Part shown: positions 43,873 through 56,169 of the stretch, one piece after another
Layout: each line of letters opens with the position of its first letter
Numbering within the stretch: position 1 is the first letter of the stretch
Assembly: GCF_001642475.1 (NCBI RefSeq)
Contig: NW_019173942.1
Span: forward strand, 62,001 to 126,000
Direction of reading: 5' to 3'
Origin: Fonsecaea monophora
Lineage: Eukaryota > Ascomycota > Eurotiomycetes > Chaetothyriales > Herpotrichiellaceae
DNA: 64,000 bases
The notes under the pieces: generated by a model
What the model saw: the letters and a program-made list of their open reading frames with translations, nothing else
What the model was told of the DNA's origin: nothing
The model's database searches: none
Made by a program: the position numbers and the translations under genes

Positions 43873-44644
43873 GTCGTGCATGGCTACCGGCGAAGCGGTC
43901 GGTACAAATCAAGTCATAGCCACCGAGAGCAATATGACGATTGATGAAAGCATTACCAGGGCAAGGCACATCCTTGCAGACGAAGACGCCCTAGACTCAG
44001 TGTGAGCGTAATAAGACACTCGGTCAGTGTCGAACCGAACCATGAATGAATGAGCCTCGTCGCGAATCCTCTCCACTTCTTGATACAGGTCAAACTCGAG
44101 AACTGTGCCCGTAACCAACCCATTCCCTGATCATTCTTCTCATCCCACTCGACATGTCTGAGCACCGAGCATGAAAAATCCCATATCCCATATTACACAT
44201 ACACAGCAAGAAGACATTCACAGTAGTGGAAAGGTATATTTTATGTATATGTATAATATCTCTTACCACCATGGCATACAAGTATCAAACACATTGCACG
44301 CAAAGCACCAACCGACTATTGGAGCTGCTGCTCACCGCCATGCCCGGATATTTCTCCTTCCTCGTCGAGCCCGAGTCAGCCGTCGATCCATAATCCATTG
44401 TTCATAACGGAAAAGAAAAAAAAAAAAACACTTGGGGCAGCGCCAGATTCCACGATTTTCTTTTCAAAGCATGTCGCCGAGTCCCGTTTCTCCATTCCCA
44501 AGATGAGGAGCCGCATCCCAAATGTCCAATTCCTACATAAGACGAAACTTTTCTTGACTGGCTTCCCAGTGCCTTAATATTTTGCATCTCTCCGTCTTGC
44601 CACGGAGCTTCGTGGCCAGTCTGTCAAGTCAATCAGCCCAAATT
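43873..44644. other. Convergent 3' intergenic region
   Basis: About 770 bases between the 3' ends of Arb1 and the FMP27-like gene. It includes an A-rich run at 44408-44428. No protein-like frame or RNA gene was recognised. Confidence 0.5.
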
Positions 44645-47600
44645 CTAACTCAACCGGTTCAACACCTTCTTGCCCAGCATCAACACACTCTTTCTTTTAT
44701 TGGTCTCGGCGTCACTGTCTGTGCCCAACGGGGCGATACCTCCATTGGCGCCCCCGACGACACTTCCTGGAGACCCTTCATCGTTTCCACTGTTATCTCT
44801 TTCCCTCTCCTTTGTGCTAGGTGTATGGCTGCCGTGGCTGTCACTTCTCTCCCGGTGCGAATGGCTCTCACTCTTGATCAGTGAAAGTCCACTAAAATGC
44901 ACTCTCCCCTTGACGGTGTCTCCAGAGAAATGCCTCCCAATTGTGTCCTTCAGAAGACTTCTGCCTGGAGTCTGTGGAGACGAAGGCGAATTGTTGGAGC
45001 TGTTGAGATTCGGGTTTGAGCTTGTTGCAGAGCTCGGATGTGCAGATCGTGGTCGTGAGAAAAATGACGTGGTGTTACTAGCGGTTCCATTTCCACCAAT
45101 ACCTGCGCCGGCAGAGCCAGGAATTGAACGTGGCGCAGCTGAGGCGAGGGTCCCAGCACCAGTGGCCGCGATAGCCGGTAGGTTGATACTCGAGGACCAC
45201 GAGCCACTTCGAAGGAGGGGGCTGGGCCCATGGAAAGCGCCTCCTTTGGGATGCCCATTTGTTCCGGGTGGTGACTGGAATGATATACCTGAGGACTCGA
45301 AGTCATCGTCCCTCCCGTCCTGCGAAAAACTATACAAGCTTGTCGTATCTGACGTTCCTGAAAGTTGTAGGGTCACGTCCGAGCTGGGAATGGTGCTCGA
45401 ATGCGCGATTTCCTTGAGTCGTTCGACCTGCTTTTTATTGGGTCTGTGATGTGAGAACTTGTTTCCAATAATCGCTCCGGTGTGGCTGATCAATGCCTGA
45501 TCACGTCCTTCTTCAACCTGAGCGCCAGGTCCAAGTTCGACCACGTCTTGTTGCGATATTCAAGCGTTGGCATACGGAACACAAAGTCGTGGAGATCCTC
45601 AAAGTTACGATCAGATTTGCCTTTGTACGAGAGGCAGACGACGAAGCTGTTGAGTTTGACATGAGCTAGCGTCATGTAATTGGAAGCACGAGACATCATT
45701 TGGGAGAGGTCGTCGTTGGCCGTGGCGGTCTTGTCCTTTTTGTCTTTCTTTCCTGTGGCACCGCGGTCTTTGCTGCCTGTCCGGTGTATAGGGAAGCGTT
45801 TTTTCTCTGTTCCTCCCTCGCTGGCGCCAAGGGCGACGAGACTTGTGGATGACATATCATGTTTCTTTGCTGATCTTAGACTAGTCGAGGATCCTTTGCG
45901 TGTGGGTTCCTTGAACACGGACCGAGTCTCAGACTTGTTGAAATGCTTGAAGAATTTGTGGTGATCCGCTGTGAGACCGAGCCCTCTGTTTTTGCCATGC
46001 AAGGAAGAGGTCGAATCCTTGTGCTTCTCATCATAATACAGACCATAGGTGGGCTTCAGCCTTCGTGCCACAGCACCAGGTGAAGTATTGCGAGTCTTGT
46101 CTGGACTGGGGCTTTGAAGATCTTGCTCCGACATCAACGCACTGTGCGCTTCCACGAATTCTTGATCGTCTCCGTCGTCCGTGGGTTCCATGTTCTTAAC
46201 CATGAGCGGAGAAAAGTTGCCATTCTCAAAAGCATTCGATCCCACGCCAGGGAAAATGTACTCAAAGAGCTTCTTGCCAAGTTCACGTTCAAGCTGCACT
46301 TTGAGTGGGAATACGGTGACCTCAAAGTGTTCCAAGACGGGAATGCCGGCAATGGCTTCGAGCATGTACCAGTGTACCTGGACCATTTTCTGAACCCCTG
46401 CCATGCTAGGTCGTCTGTCTCTGTCTGATGCTTCGTAATACGGTCCGATGATTTCCGGGTACAGCGCGTTGGGCAGGAGATTCCAGCCTCTGATGTGTTC
46501 GACTTCCAAGGCATTGTGATTGGACCCGTCAGTGTTGTCCACTCGCTCATACGCAGCATTGCCTAGTTGAAACTCTAGGAGCGGTTCGTCTTTATCCCGC
46601 ATGAGGTGCCACACAATTTCAGAGGCGCTGAGATACCATCGTAAGAGACCGCTCGATTGAGAAGCTTTCCGGTCCTCGCTCTTTTGTTGAGACGTGTTGA
46701 TGGCTTTCATGATGAAGAACAATTCATCCTCGCAACTAGCAAGGTCCTTTTCAAGATTGATCCGATCTTGCCAACCTTGCTTGTCGAGATACTTGGCATG
46801 TATCTGGAAATGAAGTTTGATGTCTTCGAGCTGTCGGATGCGTTCTTGGAGGCTTTCGGCCATTTCGGGGGCTCCTCGCAGATCACTGAAGTCGGACGCG
46901 AGCATGATCTTCTCTAACCGTTCGCTTCTTGTCTTCTCCAGCGGTTCACTGTACAGCAACAGGTCTAGGACGATTATGTAAACCGCATAGTATTGAGTGG
47001 AATCGCACCGAGCACGGACTCGAGGGAAGTCGACCCACAGCTGGTCAATCCGGTGTTCTCTGCGTGCTGCAGCATTGGGCTCTCCATTTTCGTTGCTCTC
47101 CACCTCCTCGTTGTATTTCAGTCGAAGAGGATTGTACTTTTCGTATCGGAGGCTTGCAGAAGTCTTCTGAATGACCCTTTGGAAACCGAAAGGTTCCAGA
47201 TGGAAATCGAACATCGCCTCAAGGGAGACCCAGGGTGGCCACGACGACCCAGGTGTGTTGCCGTATCTGTTACCCGAGTAGAGATGGAGATACCTGGCCA
47301 ATGTCTTTTGCGTCGCCACAAAGAATTGTGCTCCGTCCATATCAAGTGCGAAGCGACGCTGTACAAGGCCACTGACGTCGTCCGACATGCGAGACTTATC
47401 CATGATGGAGACAACTTTCAGTTGCATCCCCTTTGCAGATATGAGAACGATAGCCTTCGTGTTCTTCTCACTCTGAAGCTGTATCTGAGGAGCGATCAGA
47501 CGTAGGTGATAGCTGTTCATCGCCTGGAAGTTTTCTGCAATCTTGTCACCAAGATCAGCAGTGGAAGGTCTCCGCTCGATATCGTCATTATCAGTCCCGG

Positions 47601-50600
47601 ATGGTTTTGGGTCTTCATCTCCATCTCCTTCGTGGACTTGGACGAACCGTTTCACATCATTCAGGAGCTGCTTGATCCGATCTTCTACGACAGAATCTTC
47701 GTCTTTCTCCTCGCTCGGGGAAATGATACTCGGCGTTGGCGGTACTGGTGGTTGGTTCTTCCTCTCTTGTCTACGGCGCACTTCCTTTGCCTTCGCTTGC
47801 TCATCAACAATATCGAGTATGAATTTAACGGCACGTCGTGACATGTAGTATACAAAACCTCGGCGTTGGCTGACCTGATGGCTATATCGGAGGATGATGT
47901 TTCTCAAGGAATTGTTCCATTTGAGCTGAACATTATGGATGATGAAGCGGTTGTTGAAGTCACTCGCGAACTCGTCGTGAGGGGCCGAGTACAATCCATC
48001 CATATCCATTTGAGGAGTTCCAGGTGTCTGTCCTTCCGGCTCAGGCGTAGACTTATTGACGTCTCCATTGGCGTGGGGGATATTGTCGACATGCTGAGCC
48101 TCGCCTGGGTTTGCATGGCCGACCAGACGTCGGAGACCATGTTGTAAGAATCGTCGTTTGCTTTCCAACTCCTTCTGTTGGGCGATGAGAAGCTCATGTT
48201 TGTCTCGGACTGCTCGATCCTGGTCTCCTTCTCTAACGACGAGAAGTTCGTGCTCGTTCATAATGCGCACGTGTGTTTGAAGTCTGTCTTCGAGATCATG
48301 CAGTCTAGTCTCAATCAGGTTCATCTGGACCTTTCTCGGGTCATTGTCACGACCCATGACGCAGAAGTGGGTGTCTTCATCGCCAAATGGACTCGTGCGG
48401 GACTCGTCTCCCTGTATGGCGCCCCCATGATCGGTCTGTCGAAAGTAGGTGAAACGTGGTGTGAAAGCCAATGGCAAGATCTTGGTTTCCGGATTCGACT
48501 CTGCGGGTAACACCCAGTCCAATTCCACAAAGTCATCCATATCTATCCACGACAGATCTTGATCTGGGATGGTGAATTGGGACAAATCAATGTTCGCAGG
48601 CACTTCTTGTAGTGAAGACAGCGTTTCATCACTTGCATTTTGAATGTCCTCTGCCGTCGTCCCCGCGATGAGTGCCGCGACAGCTCTCAAATCGGCGCGT
48701 ACGAAGTCAAGTTCGGTTTTATAGATCTTCATGCCGCTGGTCCTCATCTGTTTTGCTCGCACTTTTGCCATGGTATTAAAATACTCACGGCGTTGGTGCA
48801 GATCGAGCATGAAGCTATCAATCTTGATTTTTAAGCCAGTTGCAGAGACAACATCAGCTTGATAATCTTCCGCATCCTTGTGTTTGTAGACGTGGGAGAT
48901 GAAGAGCGGTGATAGCAGCAGGTTGTATTTGATCGTCGCAAGGTGCCGTCCGAACTTCTTGCTGGTCTTTCCTTGATCTCTCCAGAGGGTACCTTGTCGG
49001 ACAGGTAGGGACATTACACCCGAGAAAGTCGACCACCAACTAAAGAAATGAGAAAAGAACTTCGGACTGAGATGGACACTGTTGTAGCTTTCCGAGGGCG
49101 CCGAGTCCGCACCCACCCAGTTTTTATCATAAGGTGCAGCAACAGCCAGGGAGAGGTGAACATGATGACTGCGGAAGCCACGGAAGGCATCATAGGAGTC
49201 CAAATCGACATCGTGGAGGAAGAGTGGGTTCCGCAACACTACATCATAGTGATGTCTCGATTCTGATGTGCGGTTCCCGTTTGGCAGATCCCGTTCAAAG
49301 ACGAGGCCTGCCGTCCATTGGACATTTCCCGACAATTTCATGATGACTTTTTTGAAAATGGCGCTATTCTTCGTAGAACTGCTTGTAGACACGCTGTCTG
49401 AATCGTTGCTTGCTCTCTGCTCCGGTGTATTGCGGGCTTCGTGGCTATAGTCTGGGATGGCCAATATGAATTCACCACTTTTCACAGTCATGAGCTCCCG
49501 AGGGTCATCGACCTGGTGTATCAACCATTGTACATCGTTCCGCCAGCACATGACAAAGCCAGCACCATATCCAGTAACAATATACGGGTCTCTCGTGCCC
49601 TTGAGTCGGAGCTGCACGTCTCCGTCCCCTTTCCAATTCACAACAAGCCGCGAATGGAAGCTCAGCCGTATCTTGTCCCAGAAGCCGACCCTTTCGGAAG
49701 GGTCTATTTCCGGTTTTGTGAAGCTCTCGACGATCATCATCATATCTTGTATCACGGGTTGGTATGATGTACCCCAGGAAATGGTGGTTGGCAGGCTAGT
49801 GTTGATATCGATGACAGGCTTGGAATACGTCTTGACAGGTGCGACAGTCCTCCTGACATCAATAGCAAAGGCAGGAATCTCTTCTCCATGTGTTCCATGC
49901 TGCCCTTTTGGTACGATTTCGACTTTAACATGCTTGATGGATTTCTCATCTCGAAATTCTTCCGCAATGACAAAGTCTGTTCTGAGAGACCAACTTGGCA
50001 AGCGAGCAGGTTGTCCAGGGCGTATGGCAGGGATATGAAGAAGGTTCAGGGGATAATCTCGAAGGAAAACACGAGCTTCTCCCATATCAAGACTGAGGCT
50101 CGTAGGAATGAGCAAGCCATACTTCATGTCGTATGGCATGCCTTTGCCAATTTCATGGAGAAATTTGGGGAGGTCCGCCTCCGGGAAAGAAGGTTTGTCA
50201 ATGATAAGATGGATGTCGCTGATGATCAAGGTCATTAGACCAGGGCGGTTGGGAATGCCAAGAATCGTCTCGGTCTCATGGTCGTCATGAGGAGGCTCGT
50301 CTGCGCCCATGAACAGCTGTCGCACACTTTTTACGGTGTTGTTCTGAAGACGAAGCATCCAGTCGATCCGTCTTTTCCAGCTCCGGGAATTGTGCTCCTG
50401 AAGTTTTTCCCATGCCTCCCTCGCATCTATCTTGGCATGACTGGTCAATGCGCAAACACCTTCGCGATCGTACCGGAATCGGTGTGATGCTCTGCCACGC
50501 CTTCCCCTGGAGGTAGACCGTTTCCGCGGAGTATTATCGACACTTCGGGAGCGTCGATGATGATCATCGTCGCCAGCAGCATTGGGAGAGCCCCGGCGAC

Positions 50601-53600
50601 TCGAATGAGCTGATTGCGTTCGTAACCGGGATGACGATCGAGGCCGCCTCTCGTCAGTCATTCGCTTGACCTTCAGGCGGAAGGCATCTTCCCGAGCAAG
50701 GCGTTGCTTTTGCTCTATGCGCCCAACGTGATAGATCAGACCGAGCTTCCATTCGAACGGGTCGTCTTCCAACTCGAAGCAAAGGGCTTTGGACCGAACC
50801 GAGATTCGAGGAACCTTAGCTGGAGGTACGGGGTGCTTCGCCAGCACATATTCGTTAGACCGTGTCTGGAACCGGTGTTGCAGCTGTTGGATAGCCTTCG
50901 AGGTGTTGATGAAGTTGTCAAAGACTCTGTACATTTGCAATCCATGCGGCACTCCTAAACGAATAAAGTCGGTCGAGACGTCAATGGTTTTTTCTTCGAT
51001 CATGCCGTGCTGCGTCTTCTTCTTGCTGTGGCGTAAGTCGACCCTAACATTGCTAATGCTAACAATACGTGCCCATATCCGTTTGAGGTGCGGCGCTTCC
51101 GCATGTAAACGGACCAAGTCGGCTTTCATGAAAGGAGCGGACCATCTGTGTCTGCCGCCCGAGACTTGGTAAATCTGGAGCATCATTGGAGGATCATGTG
51201 GCATATCGGCTTTGACTTGCACGTAGTGCGCCTTCACGTCGATGGCAAAAAGTTCAGCGTCCAAAGGTACTGGCAGATGCCCATGGACGTTGTGGTGATC
51301 TGCTGTTTTTGGATGATGTTCTAGATCTCGTTTGATCGGGACTGGTCCCACAAATGCCTCTTTCACGACGAAGCCTGCTACACCTATTGAGTAGAATCTG
51401 TAAAGCGAGAAGTCCAAGTAAAACGCACGAATGGAGGAGTGGATGTGGAACATTGGTCCTTGTTGATCCCTCGATGTGCTGAAAGCGGTTTCAAATCTTG
51501 GAATGGACATGAATGGCGTCGGTTCCCACCTATCGAGAGACTCAATGATGAAGCCGTCGAAACCCTTGACGTGGCATGCGAGTCGTCTTCCATCCGTAGG
51601 ATCACTGGGATGATGCTTCTGATGTGAGGTGGACGGCGACACGCCTTTGCCGGACGAAAATGTTTCGTCGTAGCGGACTGAGGTACTGACTTTCCGTCCT
51701 TTTGTTTTTCGCCCTGACTCTGACTTTGCAGATGTGTAATGGGCTGACCAGGACTCAAGCTCAAAGGCGGCACCTCGTGTTTGGCCAGAGACGCTAGGGT
51801 CGATACCCGCAACCTCAAGGCTACAACCAGAACCTTCAAAGCTTGCCTCAATGAGCCACGCAGGGAGTTTCCGTAAGAAGGCACCCGAAGGAGACTTTGG
51901 AACAACCGCTGGCTCCTCGGGAGAACGGTGCTTAAAGTGCCTCACTATATTATAGATTGCTTTGCTTACTTCTTCTCGCACCATGAGGATGGAGAAAGTC
52001 CGCAAACTTCCCTGGAGGGTGACAGAAACAGTTGTCGATGCGGTGAGTTGAACTTTGAGTTCCAAGGCTTCGTTCAGGATCAAGTTGTGTGTTGTGCCGG
52101 TAGAAGCTTGATAATATAGTCTGTGTGACAAAACGCGGAAGCTCGACCCAAGAGAGTACAGCAACTCTCCTCCAGCCGAGTGAGAGGATTCGACGTCCAG
52201 GGAGATGGACGAGATGGAGGAGATGATCATGTCGTACTCGCCTGGACCAGCGTGAGCAGGATTTGCGACGGGTAACACAAATCTGAGTACCGGTTCGTGG
52301 ATTGAGAACTTGATGCTCGCTTTGGGAAGCAATCTTGAGATGAGACGGTGATGATCTCGAGAGGATGCTCGGGCTCGAGACTCACGGGTTCCCTGAGAGA
52401 GGGCCAACAGTTTTATTAGGTGCTGTGGTGCCAAATCGAGCGATGGTGAAGTGACGACAAGGTTGGCGAACAGGATATTTGTGTTTCTTTCGGCGACGCC
52501 CCGGTCTTGTGAGAAACTCATAGTCTTGGCCGGCAGAGTCGTCCTGATGGTGATTGTGGCCATAGGTATGTACATGATCCTGTTCGGGCGAGAATCGTCC
52601 TCATCTAGGCTCACAGAAATCGACAGAGCAGCAAGCAAGGCTTGGTGAGCAGTGTCTTCCCTTTGGAAGTACATACGATGGGCAGGCGAGTTTTGCTCCA
52701 GCCTATGCAGGTCGATGCCAATTTCGTGAATGACAACGTTGGCGACCAAGGGAAGATTGGCTTGCCTAAGGGACACAATTTCTTTCGAAATGCGCACAAA
52801 GCTCAAGCCTACCTGGATTTCCTGGACACTCTGAAGGACAGACCGCAGGAACTCTTTAGAGTCCGCGACGGTTTGGACTATAGCTGCCTCACGACTCCCG
52901 GGGTTGCCCAATTCTTCAGCCAAATCCTCAAAGGAAATCTCATCAACCGGACTCAGGACATCGTACTGTTCATCGGGTCTTGCCGCTTTTCTCCCCTTGC
53001 GGGAGAAGTGGATGAGCTCATCGACAGGTACGTAGACACGCCCACCTTTGATCGCGATTGAGGTGTCCCGGAGGCCATCACGGTCCTTGTAAAGCAGGCC
53101 ATGCACGTTGATTGCCATCGCGTCGAGTATTTCGATGGGGTCACGGCCGCCAACGCCCATCTGGACGCTTTTGACCGTGAAAACCCATTCTGCCGGTTTC
53201 TGATCTCCCAAAGGATCCTTCTTGTGTCGGAAGAGTCGTCCACGATCAAGGAGTTTCCGTCTGGTGTAAACAGCCGCTGTTAAGGTGGAAATCTGCACAT
53301 AACCCACGCCAACAATTTCCGCAGAAGTGTTATAGGCACTGACATCGAACATCCGTAACAGGTGGATTTTGCGGTGCAGGCGTTTGACCTGTTCTTTGAT
53401 GTTGGTCAACCTCTTCCAAAGCTGGCTTTTTCCACCAGCATGACGTCCACCTCGCCGCCGTGAATCTGCGTCTTCATCCGATTTCCCCTTGACCTTGTCC
53501 TGCGAGTCTGTTTTGGTAGAGTTGTTTTCTAGGGCGGTCGGATCGACGGTGATCTTCAGTTCTTCGAACACAATACTGATCCATGTCGGCTGCGCGAAGG

Positions 53601-53805
53601 TAGGTCTGCGCAAACTCAGTCCTACACCTCGCAAATCTATTCTCAGTCCCTCTCTTGGAGCGTAGGATATGTGTCTCAGACTGAAGTAGCCAATGCGCTG
53701 AATTGATATGCCAGTCGCAATGCGCAGAATCGCAAGGACGATGAAGGAGGATAGGTAGAGGAGCAGGAGGACGGCGGCGACCGACGTGCCATTGACGAGA
53801 GGCAT
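44645..53805 (-). CDS. FMP27: FMP27 / BLTP2 (Hobbit) bridge-like lipid transfer protein, with a frame change near the 3' end
   Basis: One frame of 2771 codons runs without intron from the ATG at 53803-53805 to a TGA at 45490-45492. The N-terminus MPLVNGTSVAAVLLLLYLSS is a membrane anchor, and the RBG-type repeats follow. Diagnostic blocks are VGFWDKIRLSFHSRLVVNW around residue 1370 (GFWDK domain) and SSWPPWVSLEAMFDFHLEPF around 2185 (WPPW domain). These proteins form long hydrophobic grooves moving lipids at ER-plasma membrane contacts. The first frame ends TWSNLDLALRLKKDVIRH-stop, but an overlapping frame continues at once as ALISHTGAIIGNKFSHHRP and runs to a stop at 44645-44647, ending in LMLGKKVLNRLS. 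A one-base loss near 45497-45503 explains this; no usable intron was found. The tail also holds RHFSGDTVKGRVHFSGLSLI. Either the frame change is real and trims about 280 residues, or it is a sequence error. Confidence 0.92.
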
Positions 53806-54950
53806 TTCGATATTTCGGCACTATCTGCCAATGTTCCAACACCGACCGGAAAGAGGCAACAGAGGTCAGGTGTGTGGTCGCAGGGGTCACCTCAATTCGT
53901 GGGTATGATCGCTATCGTCGAGACTGCAGTCTCTCTGAAGCCACATAGTTGGTTGTGCGTTTCCCATCACTCTTTGGATTACCCTTCGGGTCGAAGCAAA
54001 TAGGTATGGGCACAAGGGTAGCGTGTGGATACTAAATCCAAGTCGAGGCCTTTGGATGCGGTCTTCGAGCCCTGTGGAGCGGACTTCAGTGCTGAGACGG
54101 TAGTGAGGTACAGGCGCAATTGCTGTAGAGGTGGGAGGCGCTTCAATTCAACAGAATCAAGTCATGCGATCGCGAGAGAGAAAGTTGCCGGCGCGGCCGG
54201 GCAATATCAATCAAAGCTCATGGTGGAGCAAGGAAGTATGGAATGTCGCGAGGGTGCGGGCCAGAGAATACGAGGGAATCCGTTAAAGAAGGCGAACAGG
54301 TGGAGGATTGGATTTTGGGGGGGGTGGAGTGGGCACGCCGCTCCGGGATGAAACTCTGCGGCACATCAGTGATAATTAATATGCAGCCCAAAACAGCTAT
54401 CCATTGGTGACTCAGCCTATGTCAAGGATGAGAAGGAGCAGCCTAGAACGATTAAGCTCCTGGTCCCCCGATAAAGATTGTACATATTATCCGTTTCTAG
54501 AGATCTTTGGCCCCGGCATCTGGACACGCTAATGCTATAGGTCGGACTCAGCCCGTCTTCCTACTACAGTTCTATCTGCACCCCCCAACTGTTCGTCGAC
54601 CGCTCATTGTGTCTGTCTCCGTGTCATGGCCATATTTGGAGTAGGGCTGGCGGGACACTGCTCTTGTGTCGGTGGACACTATCAGGGCTGAATACCCCGA
54701 CTTATGGTCTAGGTAATTGTTGCATCCACTGCCTTCTGGTGTCCTACCACGGCGCAGTTGGTGATCTGGTGGACGATCCAGTCTGCAAAAGTTCCCATTT
54801 CCTAATCTGCAGTGAGGGTTGGTCTTTGAGATGCATGTTACCTGTAGCCATCGGCTTGATAAGCACCGCTGTGGTCTTTTTCGGCCAGATTTTCGGTAGC
54901 ATGTTCGTAAACGCGATACCATCCAAGTTCTGATCACGCCAAGATAGCTC
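53806..54950. other. Intergenic region upstream of FMP27
   Basis: About 1.1 kb. The right part is the 3' flank of the glycine-rich membrane-protein gene, and the left part should hold the FMP27 promoter. A G run lies at 54316-54325. Open frames of up to 140 codons have no recognisable domain. Confidence 0.45.
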
Positions 54951-55729
54951 TCAGGTTGGAGGGCTTTTAGGCTCCTGGTACTGAAGCTGGACATCTTTGT
55001 CCTTTGCAGCCCTTAGAGTTGCGATCTTATCGTCCAGCACAGCAATTTCCGCTTCAACTCTCAGAAATTTCTCTGAAAGCAAGTCCTCATACTCTTTGTC
55101 GGACAGAGATTTCATGGGAGAAAAAGCAGCGAAGCCGTTCTTTAGACGTGATGAGAGCTGGGTAATAGATGTAGTGCCATGCGTGGTATTCAATCCTGCT
55201 TGAGTCAGAGCTCCGATCACTCCGAACATGATGCCACCGGTCAAGAGGCTTCCTCGAGGCACTAACTGCTGTCAAAACGTGTTCATTCTGCTTTATTCCC
55301 GCCACTCACAGAAGTTTGCAAATACTACTCCTGAACATGAGCCTGCAATGCTACTTGCGGCCATCTTGTGCAGATCATTATCCCGGTTCAAGGCACCTGC
55401 CAGCAACACACTCCGGCAATCTGGCAAGACGTGAGCTGATGCAATTTCAAGATTTGGGCTGACACAGACAGAAAAAGGTGGTGCCAGCACAGAACCACTG
55501 TGTTGCAGAAAACGCGGTATAGGCCAGTGGATTCGAAGTCTGGATGAGAGTGCCCGCGACGCCGCCGTATGCCGCACCACAAGCTCCTGGTTACCATAGT
55601 CAACACATCAGATTGCTGATTGTTCTTTAGATAGTCTCGTGTCCCACCTGTCGCGGCTCCGATGTAGATGGCCGGCACAAATGGCGTCCAGAAGATATCT
55701 TTCCCGGCTTTAGGATTTTCCTTGGACAT
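54951..55729 (-). CDS. Glycine-rich small membrane protein with C-terminal coiled coil (weakly Tim17/22-like)
   Basis: Four exons, 55729-55648, 55586-55470, 55420-55310 and 55261-54951, total 621 nt (206 aa) with all junctions GT-AG and in frame. The start is MSKENPKAGKDIFWTPFVPA. Three or four short hydrophobic segments are packed with small residues: IYIGAATGACGAAYGGVAG, then AASSIAGSCSGVVFANF and LTGGIMFGVIGALTQAGL. Such glycine-zipper helices recall the Tim17/Tim22/Tim23 fold of mitochondrial translocase and complex I accessory subunits, but I see no full family signature. The C-terminal 60 residues (KEYEDLLSEKFLRVEAEIAVLDDKI and following) are predicted coiled coil. A mitochondrial inner-membrane location is a guess. 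The last exon uses the acceptor GTTAG at 55262-55266 because the nearby CAG sites break frame. It is divergent from eIF4B, 440 bases away. Confidence 0.65.
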
Positions 55730-56169
55730 GGCGCATTATATAGCTGTTGGAGCTCCTCACAAGACAAAAGCAAGACAAAAGGAATGGCACCGGCGGCTAT
55801 CGAGTCCCAGTGAACGGGAACAGATGCGCCTTTGAGGTCAGAAGTGCAGGATCGCGCCAAGCCCCCAATTTGGCACGGCAGATCTAAACCCAAAATGGCA
55901 TTGAGCGGGTCAAGGAAAGAAATGGCCGGACAAACCTGCCCTGCAGAGTCTCTCCTACCGCCCGCAAATCTTTCAAGGCTTTCGTACACATCCTCTGCGC
56001 CGACATCCACGAGGCGCTGCACTTCGTCTCCTATCAAACACCATCAATTCCAGGCTACTGTCTGGTTGGAGTGCGTTCAACGACGTACTTGGACTGTGAC
56101 ATTCGACTCGCATTTTCCAATCCAGCAGGGGACGTACATATTTAGTGCGCCTGCCGATATTTTGCAATC
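55730..56169. promoter_or_regulatory. Divergent intergenic region between the glycine-rich membrane protein and eIF4B genes
   Basis: A 440-base head-to-head interval. TATATAA at 55737-55743 lies only about 10 bases before the leftward ATG, too close to serve as its TATA box. An open minus-strand frame across it has no ATG and is not called. Confidence 0.4.

Noticed and set aside
44670..45449. 259-codon plus-strand frame over the FMP27 tail.
   Set aside because: It is antisense to a Ser/Gly-rich coding tail that ends in a conserved-looking segment; the plus frame has no recognisable content.
45470..45510. Possible intron in FMP27 starting GTGATC near 45503 and ending at CATCACAG.
   Set aside because: It would be 61 nt, leads straight to a stop in the joined frame, and removes the protein-like segment HTGAIIGNKF; a one-base frame change is simpler.
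55627..56037. Minus-strand open frame of 136 codons with fairly protein-like content (VQRLVDVGAEDVYESLERFA).
   Set aside because: It begins only at TTG, is closed upstream by a TGA a few codons before, has no acceptor site that would make it an internal exon, and overlaps exon 1 of the glycine-rich membrane protein in another frame.
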